This document shows, in pieces, positions 22,440-34,975 of a stretch of 64,000 nt of DNA; within the stretch, counting starts at the first letter, position 1; the number at the start of each line of letters is the position of its first letter. This stretch comes from Apostichopus japonicus (Eukaryota; Echinodermata; Holothuroidea; Aspidochirotida; Stichopodidae): the NCBI RefSeq assembly GCF_037975245.1, contig NC_092572.1:3631501-3695500 (forward strand), in the 5' to 3' direction. The notes beneath the pieces are model-generated. The model made no database searches. It worked only from the letters and a program-made list of their open reading frames with translations, and was not told the DNA's origin. The translations under genes and the position numbers were made by a program.

Positions 22440-23190
22440 TACCCCCCCCCCCCGCGTTGTCAAATAAACTACAGCTGCATATGCATCACTTGACACTCAC
22501 AAAACACATGCATTCTTTGGTCTGCGTTACCCTTTGGGCACAAGCATCTTCCAATCTCAGTTTTGTCTAAATTTTCCAACCACCTTTCCGATTTCAGATT
22601 CTAGACCCACTACTATAGGTTCATCCCAATCAAGTCCTTTTCCCCATTTTTTTGCATTAAAATCTTAGCTACTACTATGATAGGCTCAATAATTCCAAGA
22701 GGGTCAAACACTGATGATAGCTTGCTTAAAACAATTCGCTTGGTTAAGGTTTCAACATTACTAAACACTACTGGCTTCTTAAATTGACATTTGTCTGACT
22801 CTGCATGCCAAGTCAATCCTAAGGTCTTTTTTGACGGCTACTCATGTCTAGTTATATCAACTGACTTAGCCCTATGTTCCGCTTCCAAGAGTGTCTTTGA
22901 GTTTGATATCCATTTCATGGGTTTCATGCCCGCTTGGCCCCACAGAGCAACCAACTGGGTATACAATTACTGCCCTACTTGCTCATCAACAACTCAATCT
23001 AATGAATCATCCATATAAGTAGATTTGAGAACTGTCTGTGCTGCTAATGGGAATTGATCCTTATGTATCTGAGCATTCTTGTGCGAAACCTTAAGTGCAA
23101 AGAAAGGTGATGCTTTATTTCCAAACACAACCCTACAATACTCATATATTTCAGGTTTCTTTGAAGAATCTAAATCCCTCCATCCCTTGT
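22440..23190 (-). mobile_element. BEL/Pao retrotransposon pol fragment
   Basis: On the minus strand, with interruptions, reverse transcriptase boxes are readable: STYMDDSLD (about 23000-23025) and, downstream, KRIVLSKLSSVFDPLGIIEP (about 22680-22740). The latter is typical of the Pao-family region after the palm. It is a fragment without LTRs, lying between PLE pieces. Confidence 0.8.
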
Positions 23191-23345
23191 CTACTAATCC
23201 CCTTACATCTATATGTTTGTGTTCACAATGCTCATTAACCTGTCTGTATTCTGCGTGTATTTGTCCCTTCTGTAACTGTTACTTGTCATTTAGCCTTTAA
23301 AGAAGATCCTGCTAGGTTCGAAACGTCAGCCAACTTCCTTTCACA
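23190..23345 (+). mobile_element. PLE terminal fragment with decayed hammerhead motif
   Basis: Matches the end of the PLE at 36490-36655 (TCCATCCCTTGTCTAC, ACTTGTCATTTAGCC). The ribozyme-like core is changed to TTTAAAGAAG...GGTTCGAAACGTC, so it is probably inactive. Confidence 0.7.
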
Positions 23346-23456
23346 CATTCTCTTACACAGGCTGTTGTTTGACCTTTGACATTAAGAACCAGATCCTCCC
23401 AATATCACACTTTACAGTACTTTACTGTACAATGTAAACAGTAAAATTTCATAAAT

Positions 23457-23469
23457 AATAAATAAATAA

Positions 23470-23504
<35 letters not shown>

Positions 23505-23586
23505 GTATAATATATCTATCTACATATATATCTATATATAAATATAAATATATATATATATATGTATATCTATATATATCTATATC

Positions 23587-23625
<39 letters not shown>

Positions 23626-23632
23626 ATGTCCA
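23457..23632. repeat. TA-rich compound microsatellite
   Basis: AATA, TA and TATC-type runs. Frames through it encode only Tyr-Ile repeats. Confidence 0.9.
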
Positions 23633-24360
23633 TGAGGAAGCACATGTGAAGAGTGATTATGATGCAATCTATCACTTGTTAAACACATTGATGAGTATCA
23701 GGGTGTGGAAATTCAAAAATTATAACCGCATTATGTTTTACACTTTGAACCTAATCAAAACGATATCAGTCTAGGTCAACGTTTTTGGCATTGCATTGGA
23801 AAACAACCAAGACTGTTTCCTGACTATGTTAACCAATAATTCCAGCATTGTTAGGAACGCAGGACACAATGTTTTAGCCAGGGAAACGAAATCGCTAAAC
23901 TGCTTGCGTCCGACGGACGGATTTTTGTGCTGTTGTAGTTAAGAAACTAAGCCCCAAGTACACACACTTATAACTAGGAGAATGCAAAACATGACAGAAC
24001 ACATGATTATTGATGAACATCTTTCTTACCACTCTTTTCAAAATCCACAAGTTGATATGTTGCAATACAGAGCTGGTAACATTTGGATTACTGACATTTT
24101 CATGCTAAAAGTAGCCTATGGTCCTTTTCCAAATTTCCTGTGATTTGATTTGCTAATAATCCCTTACCCATTGTCTGCAGACATTATTGCATCTACAGAG
24201 TTTGTTCTTAAAGAACAACTACCTGTAATGTTACTTCAACTGTGTACAGACAGCAAAGTTTATGGTATCTGCAATCATATATGTGCACTCAAATATCATA
24301 ACGTTAGGCGTTGTCAACAGTAGCACTAAGTGTGTTTCCGTATTAGCGTGCCAAACTGAC
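23633..24360. other. Spacer before unit 3
   Basis: No gene is visible. It holds the GCGTCCGACGGACGG block shared with 11577, 29560 and 44657, and the 5' part of the shared promoter flank. Confidence 0.5.
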
Positions 24361-24627
24361 AGATCGTGCGTCTTTCACTTTCACAAATATTGTTAACACA
24401 ATAATAAACTATAAAAAATCAATAATAATCATATACAAAGTATACACTTAGTATACTAAACTCAAGTTATATATTAACTACAATAAATCTCAGATTTCTT
24501 CACGGAAATGAAACTGTTATTTGCTTCCTGGAGGCAGATATTGCGATTTTTTATAACAGTTTTATTCAGCTACAAGATTTGTTTTCAATCTAACCAACGA
24601 AAACTGCAAGAATCCTAGAACCTACTT
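24360..24627 (+). promoter_or_regulatory. Shared 5' flank of unit 3 with ISRE/IRF-like motif
   Basis: The minus strand at 24372-24382 reads GAAAGTGAAAG, identical to unit 2. The conserved ATTTGCTTCCTGGAGGCAG block (about 24519) marks the untranslated leader. Confidence 0.4.
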
Positions 24628-24703
24628 ATGGACGCGAAAACCTTTTTAATACAACTACGTTACACAAGATGGTGTTTATTCGCTTTCATAGTTTCGTTAT
24701 CAG
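24628..24703 (+). CDS. Unit 3 leader exon
   Basis: MDAKTFLIQLRYTRW then CLFAFIVSLS, a signal peptide pattern. Donor GTATGT, phase 1. Confidence 0.8.
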
Positions 24704-27700
24704 GTATGTATCAACTATAGAAACAAATGCATGAATCGCCATTATAGATATAATCAGACAATTCAATTCAAATATTTTCATCATATTTCAATCAACAAAA
24801 GATTGTCATGATTATCGCTTTCAAAATATAATGGTATTGAACAATTTAGATTGACAGACGGGAAATAATTTCCTGCTTTATATTTTATAAAATGCCAAAT
24901 TTGTTGTCAGTGATACACCTGATGATTATGTTCACGTTCACGATGTGTGCTATTTAAAGTAATTACTATTAAGTTTAAAGCTTAAACACTCAAAATGTGA
25001 GCGATGGATCATAAATTGTCAGCAAAATTCATGTTTTAATACTAATATCTCGTTGTGACACTAAACATTCAAAAGGCACATAATACAAGCAAGGGTTCTT
25101 CATGTATTGCTCCAATTGCTCAGTTATACTGAAAACAAATAATCTTTTAAAATAACGTTATTTCTTTAGCCAATTTTCTTTTTATCTTTAGTGTCCTATT
25201 TCTGGAGTAATATCTCAAGCAAAAGAAAATGTTTTTATTTAAAGTTGCAGTATCACTGAAAGAAAGCACGGAAATTCTGACACAATTTGGTACCGTTGGG
25301 AAAATAGAACTAAACTTCGACACGAGTGGACACGTGCCATTCGTCACTTGGACGATGCCGCAATCAACAACCATTGAACATGATTTGCAAGTCGATAACG
25401 TAGTTAAGACGACTGAAGACTACAAGTCTACTGTGGCGGGAAACGGCGTGTTTGCTGCACTGGAGATTCACAATGTCAACTTTCTTGATGCTGGTACATA
25501 TACCTGTCATATGGACTTTTCGGACACAGGAAGATCGTCAGAAAGATCCATTCAAGTTTCAGTTATTGGTGAGGACCGAAGATTTCATAAACTATTACTA
25601 TGCAGTGTAGAACGCAATATAATTTATTTAGTACTTTTCCACTTTAAACTAGATTAATCAATGTTCAATATAAACTCCACCTTTCTTTTTTAACAAATAA
25701 CGTTCTTAGTACCTTCTGTTCCCACAGGTTTTCCATCCTTGTTAATGGAAAATGGTGCCACAGAAAATGAGACAATTTCAGCTACATGTTGTGTAAATGT
25801 ATCCCTTACAGTAGAAGACAACATCATGTGGAATCTCAATCAAAGTGGGTCGCTGCTAATTTTGAAAGAAGTGAACACTAACTCCGCAGAGGAATTTCTT
25901 AAAAACACGTGTAGTAAGATTACCTTTGAAGTGCATCGCCGCCATCATCGTCAGCTGTTAAGGTGTTCGTTGCGTAAAGAGATGAATGTCTTCTCGGAAG
26001 TGGCAATGGACGTCCAATGTTAGTAAAACAATGTGCACCTTATGTTGTACAATATTTCATAGTCATGCTCATGAAGAAATATAAAAAAAAACACGAACAT
26101 GACTTTTTTATGTATATAGCCTTTGTAAGGTATGTTGTGAGACACGTTGTATTCGATCTCATTTAATTCAAAATTTAGGCTCACTTTGCATTATCCCACT
26201 GAATCATAGTTTTTCTTTAAGCCAATACATTGATTCCAATAGCGGCTGATGAAGGTAAATTCTTTTCCATGCGGTACACACGTGATTGATTTTATGAATA
26301 ACTTATGTGTTGCAAACGCTATTTGTGCATGATGTGACTGGATCACTATTTTTATTTAAGCCAAATCATTGGCGGTGATTGTTAAAATTATTCAACTTTT
26401 TTCCCATGTAGATCCAGCTTCAATCAGATACGCAGGGAATGACATACTTCATATATCTGTTCACCAGTTTGCCAACGTATGCTGCATATCTGAGGGTAAC
26501 CCTAGACCAAGTGTTGAATTACAATGGCTGTCAACAGAGGGAGATTGGAAATTCCTCTCTAACGTCACTGAGTATGTTTATTATAGAGAACCATTCACGT
26601 ATTGGACGTTCATGATACACGTGGCCGTAAGACAGCCTCTGCAAGTCAGATGCTTCGCTATCAACAAGATTCCTCCAGCTGCAACAACACAAGTATTGAA
26701 TCTTGTAGCTAAATGTAAGTAATCAATTATGAACAAGTAACTAAAAAAACAGGTGAACTTATTACCATTCACACTAAAAGGTATCAGTTGTTTTTGTTTA
26801 CATAGTACCAAATTCTGTGTTTAAAATTTATTCTTCACAGTTCCCCATCTGTGCTACAAATTTAACCCTGATTTAAGTTTCTTTATGTACAAGTTGGACC
26901 AGATATTTTGTAAAATGTCAACTAATGTCAATTTCTCAACATAAAATAGCAATGCAGCCTTCTGTTAACTACCTAAACCTTGTAATATAGGTTTAACAGC
27001 AAAGCACAAATGATATACGTTTATTTTAATTGCTTTTGTAACAGATCCAGCCAGTGTACGTATGCTGAGCCCCTCAACTACGGTACCCGAAGGAAGTGAT
27101 ATAATTATTGAGTGTCAGTCTGACGGATTTCCTCCCCCTGATACAATGTTAGTAATGCTCTCGAACACAAATGGAACTGAGTGGACACACCTTCCCATCA
27201 AAGCTACGATGAGCAACAAAAGCATTACTACTCGGAAGTTTGAGCTTAAAAGCCTTGCAATGAACGATTCTGGGAAATACCAGTGTGTGGCTAATAATTC
27301 AGAAGGATATGCGTTGAGTAAGACTATTGAAATAAATGGTAAGTTTGCAACTGTGCGTTTAATAAAGTATTTGGCTGGCAGTTTCACTAAAGCTCAAATA
27401 ATTTCAGAAATTGTTAACAATAAGACATAGTAGATTTCTTTCTTTAATTATCATGTGAAAGTTAAGGTTTCACAGTTATCGCTTCATATGACGTGAACTA
27501 ATCCTTCTGAATCAAAATTAGCGGCTTGCTTAGTCACAGTTCCTCTGACCATAGTATTGTGTGTATTTTAATTGATCAATTATTGACTCCACTGAATAAT
27601 ACATATATCCCTTTGTTGTTTGTTTTCTTTTGTAGTGACATCTAGGGTATATTTTTCAGGAGAATCATTGGCAATCGTCATGTTAGCAGTTCTTGCTTTA

Positions 27701-28101
27701 ATTTTTCTGGTGGCTCTGCTGATACAAATATTAAAAAGTAAGTACATCATAATCATGGTTTCACTTTAAGCTATGTTTAATGCAGAATTGAACAATGGAA
27801 CATCGACAAACACTTACAACTATATCCACTTTCGTTTTACAAAAGTTTAAGATACCATTACAGCATAGTTATAAATAACAGTAATCGAACCTTTTTGCCT
27901 TATATCATTGAAATGCATGCTTATTTTCCAAAGCTACTGTCTAATAGAGATTTAAAGAGAACAATGCTTCAAATTTAAAGTGCGTGTTAGTCGTATGGTT
28001 TATAAATTTTATTCCAACTCAAAACTAGTCTTATTATCTTTTCAGAGAGACACGATAGAAGTTGCGTATTCTCTTCCGAACGTGAAAGGTATATATTTTA
28101 G
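24628..28101 (+). CDS. IgSF receptor-like gene, unit 3 (open ectodomain and TM, short tail)
   Basis: Exons: leader 24628-24703, D1 25251-25568, D2 25728-26018, D3 26412-26714, D4 27045-27338, TM 27636-27737, cytoplasmic exon 1 28046-28088. All are open with GT-AG borders. The 3' end differs from units 2 and 6: exons for the tyrosine tail are not found before the next unit. The intron where cytoplasmic exon 2 should lie (about 28900-28930) has a deletion joining an acceptor-like CTTTCAG to intron sequence. If exon 1 is read through its donor, the frame ends at TAG 28099-28101, giving 479 residues with a tail of about 20. The likely product is a four-domain type I membrane protein without tyrosine signalling motifs. 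The terminus is inferred. Confidence 0.7.
25251..25568 (+). CDS. Unit 3 D1 exon (Ig V-like)
   Basis: Open, 318 nt. It shows KIELNF (no strand-B Cys), FVTWTMP and LDAGTYTCHM. Confidence 0.85.
25728..26018 (+). CDS. Unit 3 D2 exon
   Basis: Open, 291 nt. It starts GTTTTCC after CCCACAG, so the junction codon becomes Gly rather than the Ala of unit 2. It shows ATCCVNVS, IMWNLNQSG and LLRCSLRKE. The donor is GTTAGT. Confidence 0.85.
26412..26714 (+). CDS. Unit 3 D3 exon
   Basis: Open, 303 nt. It shows ANVCCISEGNPRP, VELQWLS and QVRCFAINK; the cysteine lost in unit 2 is present. Confidence 0.85.
27045..27338 (+). CDS. Unit 3 D4 exon
   Basis: Open, 294 nt. It shows IIIECQSDGFPPPD and NDSGKYQCVANNSEG. 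Confidence 0.85.
27636..27737 (+). CDS. Unit 3 transmembrane exon
   Basis: VTSRVYFSGE stalk, hydrophobic span LAIVMLAVLALIFLVALLI, then QILK. Donor GTAAGT. Confidence 0.85.
28046..28101 (+). CDS. Unit 3 cytoplasmic exon 1, possible terminal exon
   Basis: RHDRSCVFSSERER, then, if the GTATAT donor at 28089 is not used, YIF and TAG. With no recognisable downstream exon this read-through is the simplest end. Confidence 0.5.
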
Positions 28102-30100
28102 AAATATACAACATATTATACGTTGTTAACTTAGCAAAATGCTATTTTTCCTTACATCTGCCGTTACTAGTCCGGAATACAGCAGCTAATGGATTCAAGA
28201 AATGCACGAATCCAGGTACAGCTATTGTCGTTTTCCAAAAGAAAACCCTTTTCCATCCAATATAAGTTAAGTGTTTGTTTCTTGATGGGATTGCTTGCAT
28301 GTATTTACGACTGAACATTAATTACAAAGCATGTTAGCACAGTAAATATTGTACTATACCAAGTACGTATTCATATTACACGTCAATGACCGTTATGTCA
28401 ATTCACTGTATAGCTGTACGTCTTGATAGTAACGCATAGGTTTGTGTTGCTATACCAACTATGCCCTTGTGTCATTTCGTTATGCTGCACAGTATAAAGC
28501 ATAATTCTTACTTTACCAGCCTGGGAATCTTCTTTATGAAAATCTACTGAATCCAGAGATATTTTACAATACATACACTGCATAATTGTACGAAAGGTTT
28601 AGACTCAAAAGTTTGTTCTTGCCATCACAGTCCAGATTGGACTGAAGAGAAGTGTTACATGCGCACAACAACAAAGCTGTATGCTGAAGAAAGCATATGG
28701 AAGAAAAGCATTCGTTTTAGTTTTCATGAAGTTTTGATTCTATTTTAATTTTGAGTTAAAAGTTATTTGTACATGTTTTGCATTTCTTGAATATATTTGG
28801 TAAGTTTGTAGTTAGCTTAAGTTTCCAGTTAATTATGAATGGTGTAATATATCCACGCAAAGCATAGTTGTCATGCTCATGATGAAATTAATATAGCTGG
28901 TGGTAATATATTTCTCCCTTTCAGGCATGCAAAGCAGCTGTTTTCTTTACTAACAATCTATAGAATGCACAATCTTAACATGACAATCGTTGTTTTAAGC
29001 ACTTTTATTATGTGGACGTCTTTATTATCTTATGTTTAATGACGTTAGATGCTTCATAGTAAGTCCCCTAATCATAAAATTAGTGCTACCCATTATGACT
29101 AGTATTAGTATTAGTATTATTAACAACGGAAGTGTTGAAGCAACATCACATTTGCATCTAAAACACAATGTAAAACTGCCAAAATGAAATGTTGACAATC
29201 CAATTCTCAACAAATATCCAAGAATGTGTCCTGCCTCAGTTTGTTAATAATTCCAGCATTGTTACGAACGCAGGACACAAGGTTTAACCAGGGACACAAC
29301 ATATGTTAACTGCTTGCGTTCGACAAACAGATCTTGTTGATGTTATTGTTGAGAAACCATTATATACATTTTAAATTTTAAACAAATATTCTTATATATT
29401 TATCTTCCATTTTCTCTTTTCCTATTCAGCAAATAAACATTAACTAAAGGAAACAGTGGCACATACATATTATTTGCATATATAGACAATGCACTTGTCT
29501 TGGATGCACTTCTATTAACGGGAGGTTTTAGCCAGGGAGGCGACATCTCTATGCTGCTTACGTCCGACCGCCTTTTTTTTCCCCGAGGAACAAAGCCCAA
29601 GTACACAAAGTTATAACTAGGCGAATGAATAGCATAACAAAACACATGATAATTGAAAATATCTTTCTTTCTTTCCTTTATAGATGCAAACCTTCTTGAT
29701 AAGTACCTTATGGTGCTTTTCCAAATTTCCATAGATTTATTTACTAAAAGTCCCTTGACCAAAGTCACAGAACTTTTCGCATCTACTGTGCTCAATGAGT
29801 ACAGAGTATATTGTTCAAGAACAACTGCTTGTAACATTTATTTATGTGTAGAGATAGCAGAGTTTGTGCTATAGGCTATCGAATGTGTGCACTCAAATAT
29901 CATAACGTTAGGCCTTGTATCAAGTTTCGACGACAGCGCTCATGGTTCGAAGGTGCAGCTGTATTGTTTTTGAGACTATCACGTGATATCTGAATCATTG
30001 TTGTGATAAAAAATATTAAACACAAACACCGTGGAGACCCAATAATTATTTTCATTACTCCACACAAAAAGCGTTTTCTGTTAAAATGTTACTTGATTAT
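28102..30100. other. Unit 3 3' region and spacer
   Basis: 28250-28920 resembles the unit 1 intron at 4790-6130. From about 28926 the block resembles 6290-6400, with the tail exons missing. 29250-30100 repeats spacer blocks seen before other units. I see no gene. Confidence 0.55.
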
Positions 30101-30104
30101 TATG

Positions 30105-30420
30105 GTATGCTAATAATACGTATTATTGTTATCACTAATTGTCTTATGATTGTGCCGAACTTGACGAATCGTGCGTCTTTTACTTTCAGAAACCATTGTT
30201 ATTTATTTTAAACTAATAAATAAAGTCATATAGAAAGTAAAATATCTATAATAATAGTCAAGTCAATTTTTTATCACTAATTGTCTTATGATTGTGCCTA
30301 ATTTGACGAATCGTGCGTCTTTTACTTTCAGAAACCATTGTTATTTATTTAAAACTATTAAAAAAGTCATATAGAAAGTAAAATATCTATAATAATAGTC
30401 AAGTCAAGTTTAACATTAAC
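30105..30420 (+). promoter_or_regulatory. Unit 4 promoter flank, tandemly duplicated
   Basis: A block of about 140 bp (TTGTCTTATGATTGTGCC ... AATATCTATAATAATAGTCA) occurs twice, at about 30139-30266 and 30281-30408. Each copy has a CTTTTACTTTC motif (30177-30187, 30319-30329), one base from the ISRE-like motif of units 2, 3 and 5, and a TATA-like stretch. Confidence 0.5.
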
Positions 30421-30571
30421 AAGAATAAAGCTAATTTTACTAACTAGGAAAGAAACTGTCATTTGCTTCCTGAAGGCACTTATTGCGATTTTTCATAACA
30501 GTTTTATTCAGCGTTTAAGATTTGTTTTCAGTTACACCAACGAAATATTACAAGAATCCTTGGACCCACTT

Positions 30572-30650
30572 ATGGACGCCAAAACCTATTTAATACAACT
30601 ATCACTCTACATAAGATGGTTGTTATTCGCCCTCATAGTTTCGTTATCAG
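30572..30650 (+). CDS. Unit 4 leader exon
   Basis: MDAKTYLIQLSLYIRW then LLFALIVSLS, a signal peptide pattern. Donor GTAAGT. Confidence 0.8.
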
Positions 30651-33600
30651 GTAAGTGTCAAATTATTAAAATGTTTAAATTAGTTCAACAATAGGAACAA
30701 ATCTATTAATCGTCAGTTTAGATATATTCGATAAATTAAAATTCAATTCACATATTTCCATTTTATTTCAAATACGTCACGTTTATAGCTGCCTTCAAAC
30801 CATAATGCTATTGAACAAATTAAATTTATAGACGGGAAATACTTTCCTCTTAAAATGTGATACAAATGCCTAGTTGTTGTCACTTTTTAGTCAGACGAAA
30901 GTGTTCAAGTTCATGATGTGTGCTATTTAAAGTAATTACCATTAATTTAATCATTTAAACGCTCAGGAAGAGAGCGATGAAGCTCAAATTGCCAGCCTAA
31001 TATATTTTTTAATACTCCTGTCTCTTTGTGAAACTAAACATGCGAGAGGCACCTACTATAATCAAGGGTTCTAAGTTATTGTTCCAAAATACTCAGTTAT
31101 TTGAAGAAAAAAATAATAATAATCTGTTGAAATACAGGTTACTTCGTTAGCTAATTTCCTTTGGTCTTCAATATCCTAATTCTGGAGTTGTTCCTCAAAC
31201 AAAAGTAATTGTTTGGTTATGTTGCAGTATCACTGAACGAAAGCACGGAAATTATAACACGATCTGGTACCATTTGGAAAATAGAAGTAAACTTCGACAC
31301 GAGTGGATATGTTCCAATCGTCACGTGGACTTTACCGCAATCAACAACCTTTCAACATGATTTACAAGTGGACGACGTAGTTAAGACGACTAGAGACTAC
31401 AAGTCTACTGTAGCGGAAGACGGCATGTTTGCTGGACTTGAGATTTACAATGTCAACTTTTTTGATGCGGGTACATATACCTGTCGTATGGATTTTTCGG
31501 ACGAAGGATTATCTTCAGAAAGATCCATTCGAGTTTCAGTTATCGGTGAGACCCAAACATTTCATAGATTAAAATATTACTGTGTAATGTAAAAGTCGAC
31601 AGACTTTATTAAGTAGTTTCCACTTTAAACTAGCTTAATCAATGTTCCAACGATTTTAGTCCCTTTTGCTCCCTCAGGTTTTCCATCCGTGTCAATGAGA
31701 AATGATGCCACAGAAAATGAGACAATTTCAGCTACATGTTGTGTAAATGTATCCCTTACAGTAGAGGAAATCATCATGTGGAATCTCAATCAAAGTGGAT
31801 CGCTGCTAATTTTGAAAGAAGTGAAGACTAACTCCGCAGAGGAAGTTCTTAAAAACATGTGTAGTGAGATTACCTTTGAAGTGCATCGTCGCTATCATCG
31901 TCAATTGTTAAGGTGTTCGTTGCGTAAAGCGATGAATGTCTACTCGGAAGTGGCAATGGACGTCCTATGTTAGTAATATAATTTGCACCATACGTTGTAT
32001 AATATTTCACAGTCATGCTCGTGAAGATATATAAAAATGAAAATGAGTTTTTACATTCTCGTCTAAGAAGGTGCAAGCTTAAAAACTAAATATATGTTAA
32101 TAGTCATACAGGAAAATACACATTATTATGTATTTTAGTCATTGTCAAGAGGAAGAATCCCACTTCATGTATATCGCCTTTGTAAGTTATGCTAAGAGAC
32201 CCATTGTAATCGATCTGAATTAATTCAAAATTCAGGATAACTTTGCATTATCCCGCTAAATCAGCTTTATTCTTAAACCAAATCATTGATTCCAATAGCG
32301 GCAGATGTTTGTATAATTCCTTTCCATGCGGTACACACATGAATGATGTTATAAATACGTAATGTTTTGAACACGCTAATTCTGCATTATGTAAATACAT
32401 TGCTATTTTTTTTAAACCAAATCATAGATTCCAATATAGATCGTTCATTATTTAAATTTGTTCAATTGTTTGCAATGTAGATCCAGCTTCAATCAGATAT
32501 GCAGAAAATGGCTTACTTCATCTATCTGTTCACCAATTTGCCAACGTATGCTGCATTACTGAGGGTAACCCTAGACCAAATGTTGAATTACAATGGCTGT
32601 CAAGAAAAGGAGAATGGAAATTCCTTTCCAACGTTGCTGAGTATGTTTATCATATAGAACCATTCACGTATTGGACGTTCATGATACACGTGGCCGTGAG
32701 ACAGCCTCTGCAAGTCAGATGCTTCGCTATCAACAAGATTCCTCCAGCTGCAACAACACAAGTATTGAATCTTGTAGCTAAATGTAAGTCTTCAGCTATG
32801 AAAAAGTAACTAAAAATAGGGGTGAACTTATTATCATTCACAATAAAAGGTATCAGTTGGTTTTGTTCTTCGTTTTACCCGAATGATTTTAACATTTTTT
32901 TTTTCTTCACAGTTCCTTATGTGTGCCACAAATGCACGCCTGAGTTAAGGTTTCGTTATCAACAAAATGACAAAAACTTCGAAAAGAAGCTCTTTGTGTT
33001 ATGTCATCTTATACCACTTTCCATAAACACAATAGCAAATCGGCCTACTGTTAAATTCTGACATCGTTTAACATTTGCAGCAGAGCATAAATGATATGTA
33101 CTCATTTTAATTGCATTGTAACAGATCCAGCCAGTGTACGTATGCTGAGCCTCTCAACTACGGTCCCCGAAGGAAGTGACATCATTATTGAGTGTCAGTC
33201 TGACGGATATCCTCCCCCTGATACAATGTTAGTTATGATCCCGAACATGAATGGATCTGAGTTGACAAACCTTCCCATAAAAGCCAATATGAGCAGCAAA
33301 AGCATTGTTACTTGGAAGTTTGAGCTGAAAAGCCTGGCAATGAACGATTCTGGGAAATACCAGTGTGTTGCTAATAATTCAGAAGGATATGCGTCAAGTA
33401 AGACGATTGAAATAAATGGTAAGTTCGCAACTGTTTGCCGGCAGTTTCACCAAAGCTCAATCATTTTTGAAAATAACATTACATGTCTTCAAAATACGGT
33501 AGCTATAGTTCTTCTAATTTTTACTTTATGAAAGTTAAGTTTTCAAGGTTATCGCTTTCAAAGACCTCAACTAGTCCATCAATTAATGTACTGAGTCAAT

Positions 33601-33853
33601 GCTCACGTTCTGCTTAGTCACAGTTGATCTACATATAGTTTTTTTGTGTATTTTTAATTGATCCGTTACTGACTCCACTCAGTAATACGTACAATCCAGT
33701 TTTCTTTTTTTCTTTACAGTGACATCCAGGGTGTTTTTAACACGAGAATTCTTAGCAATCGTCGTTTCAGCAGTTCTCGCTTTCACTTTTCTGGTGGCTC
33801 TACTAATCCAAATATTTAAAAGTAAGTACATCATTATCATGGTTTCAATTTAA
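30572..33853 (+). CDS. IgSF receptor-like gene, unit 4 (open ectodomain and TM, tail lost)
   Basis: Exons: leader 30572-30650, D1 31228-31545, D2 31678-31968, D3 32481-32783, D4 33125-33418, TM 33720-33821. All are open and correctly phased. No cytoplasmic exon is found downstream: the next sequence holds a hAT-like insertion (34036), microsatellites, a SINE and a PLE. Reading past the TM donor gives a tail of about ten residues ending at TAA 33851-33853, 472 residues in total. The product would be an anchored four-domain receptor with almost no cytoplasmic part, resembling a decoy or a partner-dependent receptor. That role is inference, and a distant spliced exon cannot be excluded. Confidence 0.7.
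31228..31545 (+). CDS. Unit 4 D1 exon (Ig V-like)
   Basis: Open, 318 nt. It shows KIEVNF, IVTWTLP and FDAGTYTCRM. Confidence 0.85.
31678..31968 (+). CDS. Unit 4 D2 exon
   Basis: Open, 291 nt. It shows ATCCVNVS, IIMWNLNQSG, KNMCSE and LLRCSLRKA. Donor GTTAGT. Confidence 0.85.
32481..32783 (+). CDS. Unit 4 D3 exon
   Basis: Open, 303 nt. It shows ANVCCITEGNPRP, VELQWLSRKGEW and QVRCFAINK. Confidence 0.85.
33125..33418 (+). CDS. Unit 4 D4 exon
   Basis: Open, 294 nt. It shows IIIECQSDGYPPPD and NDSGKYQCVANNSEG; TEW of the paralogs is SEL here. Confidence 0.85.
33720..33853 (+). CDS. Unit 4 transmembrane exon with read-through tail
   Basis: VTSRVFLTREF stalk, then AIVVSAVLAFTFLVALLI and QIFK. 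A GTAAGT donor sits at 33822; without a partner exon the frame ends at TAA 33851. Confidence 0.65.
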
Positions 33854-34035
33854 GCTATGTATAAGACAGAATTGAACAAAGCAGTATTGGGAAGAACTGT
33901 GAACTCTCTTAGTTATTAAGGAAAGTCTGAAAACGATATTGCCATATATTACAATGTAAAACGAAAGAGACTGTTCAAAGCGCTTTAATAATGTAGTACA
34001 TTTGTTTTGAAAAACAAAGTTTAAAATACTGTTGT

Positions 34036-34678
34036 AAGTGACGTCACCAGACTTTTCAGTCTGGGGGACACAGGGGGGCACCAGCATTTGATGGGGGGCA
34101 CTTAGGTGGATCGCCGTCCTGGGGGAGGGGTCTAAGGGGAGGGGGTGCCCCCTTCCCCATTGGAAAATTTTCGCATACGGAGGATGGGCTAGATGCAAAA
34201 TGGTGCCACATTTGATGCTAAATTCGATCTGAAGATATCTCCAGAAATTGCTATTTTTGAGGTAATGATTTAAACAACGCGCCGAATTTTGCAGAGGATA
34301 TGAACCACATGCTGTCGATATTATGCCTAACCCTATCAATAGAACCTACATTTGTTGAAATAATGTGTGCATGACCCCCGACTCCTTTCTTGTCCTTCTC
34401 GTTTTCTCCCATTATCTATTAAGATGTTGTGATGGCGCGGGTTACGACTTCGATACCCGACGGTCAAGGACAAACTTTTTCATTTTTTCGCAGCTCATTT
34501 GAAGAAAATACGAATTACTGTGCTTCTTTGTTCTTATGAAAAACCAACTCAGATGATGGGAGTTGAATATAACAAAATATATATATTTTTTACCAACCCA
34601 AATCTCAGATGGGGGGGCACTCGGGGGCACTAGGTTTTCCAGAGGGCACGTGCCCCCCCCCCCTTGGCGACGCCACTG
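34036..34678. mobile_element. hAT-like non-autonomous element with perfect 8-bp duplication
   Basis: Ends are AAGTGACGTCACCAG and its near inverse GGCGACGCCACTG. Flanking ACTGTTGT repeats (34028-34035, 34679-34686) are identical. The interior is G-rich near both ends and non-coding. Confidence 0.8.
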
Positions 34679-34779
34679 ACTGTTGTTACAATAACATTGT
34701 ATAAATTTCCTAAAAACACAAATCCATGCTCAATTCCTATGTTTTATGCAAATATGTGCGAAAAATAAACATATATGCG

Positions 34780-34851
34780 ATATATATAGAGAGAGACAGA
34801 GAGAGAGAGAGGGGGTGGGGGGGGGGGGGAGAGGTAGATATATATATATAT

Positions 34852-34890
<39 letters not shown>

Positions 34891-34901
34891 AATATAAATT
34901 T

Positions 34902-34970
<69 letters not shown>
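34780..34970. repeat. Compound microsatellite (GA, poly-G, CA, TA)
   Basis: GAGAGA, a G run at about 34811-34829, ACACAC, then long TA runs. The Tyr-Ile frames here are not genes. Confidence 0.95.
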
Positions 34971-34971
<1 letters not shown>

Positions 34972-34975
34972 ATCG

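Noticed and set aside
22791-23018. + strand ORF of 75 codons
   Set aside because: Antisense to the BEL/Pao pol fragment.
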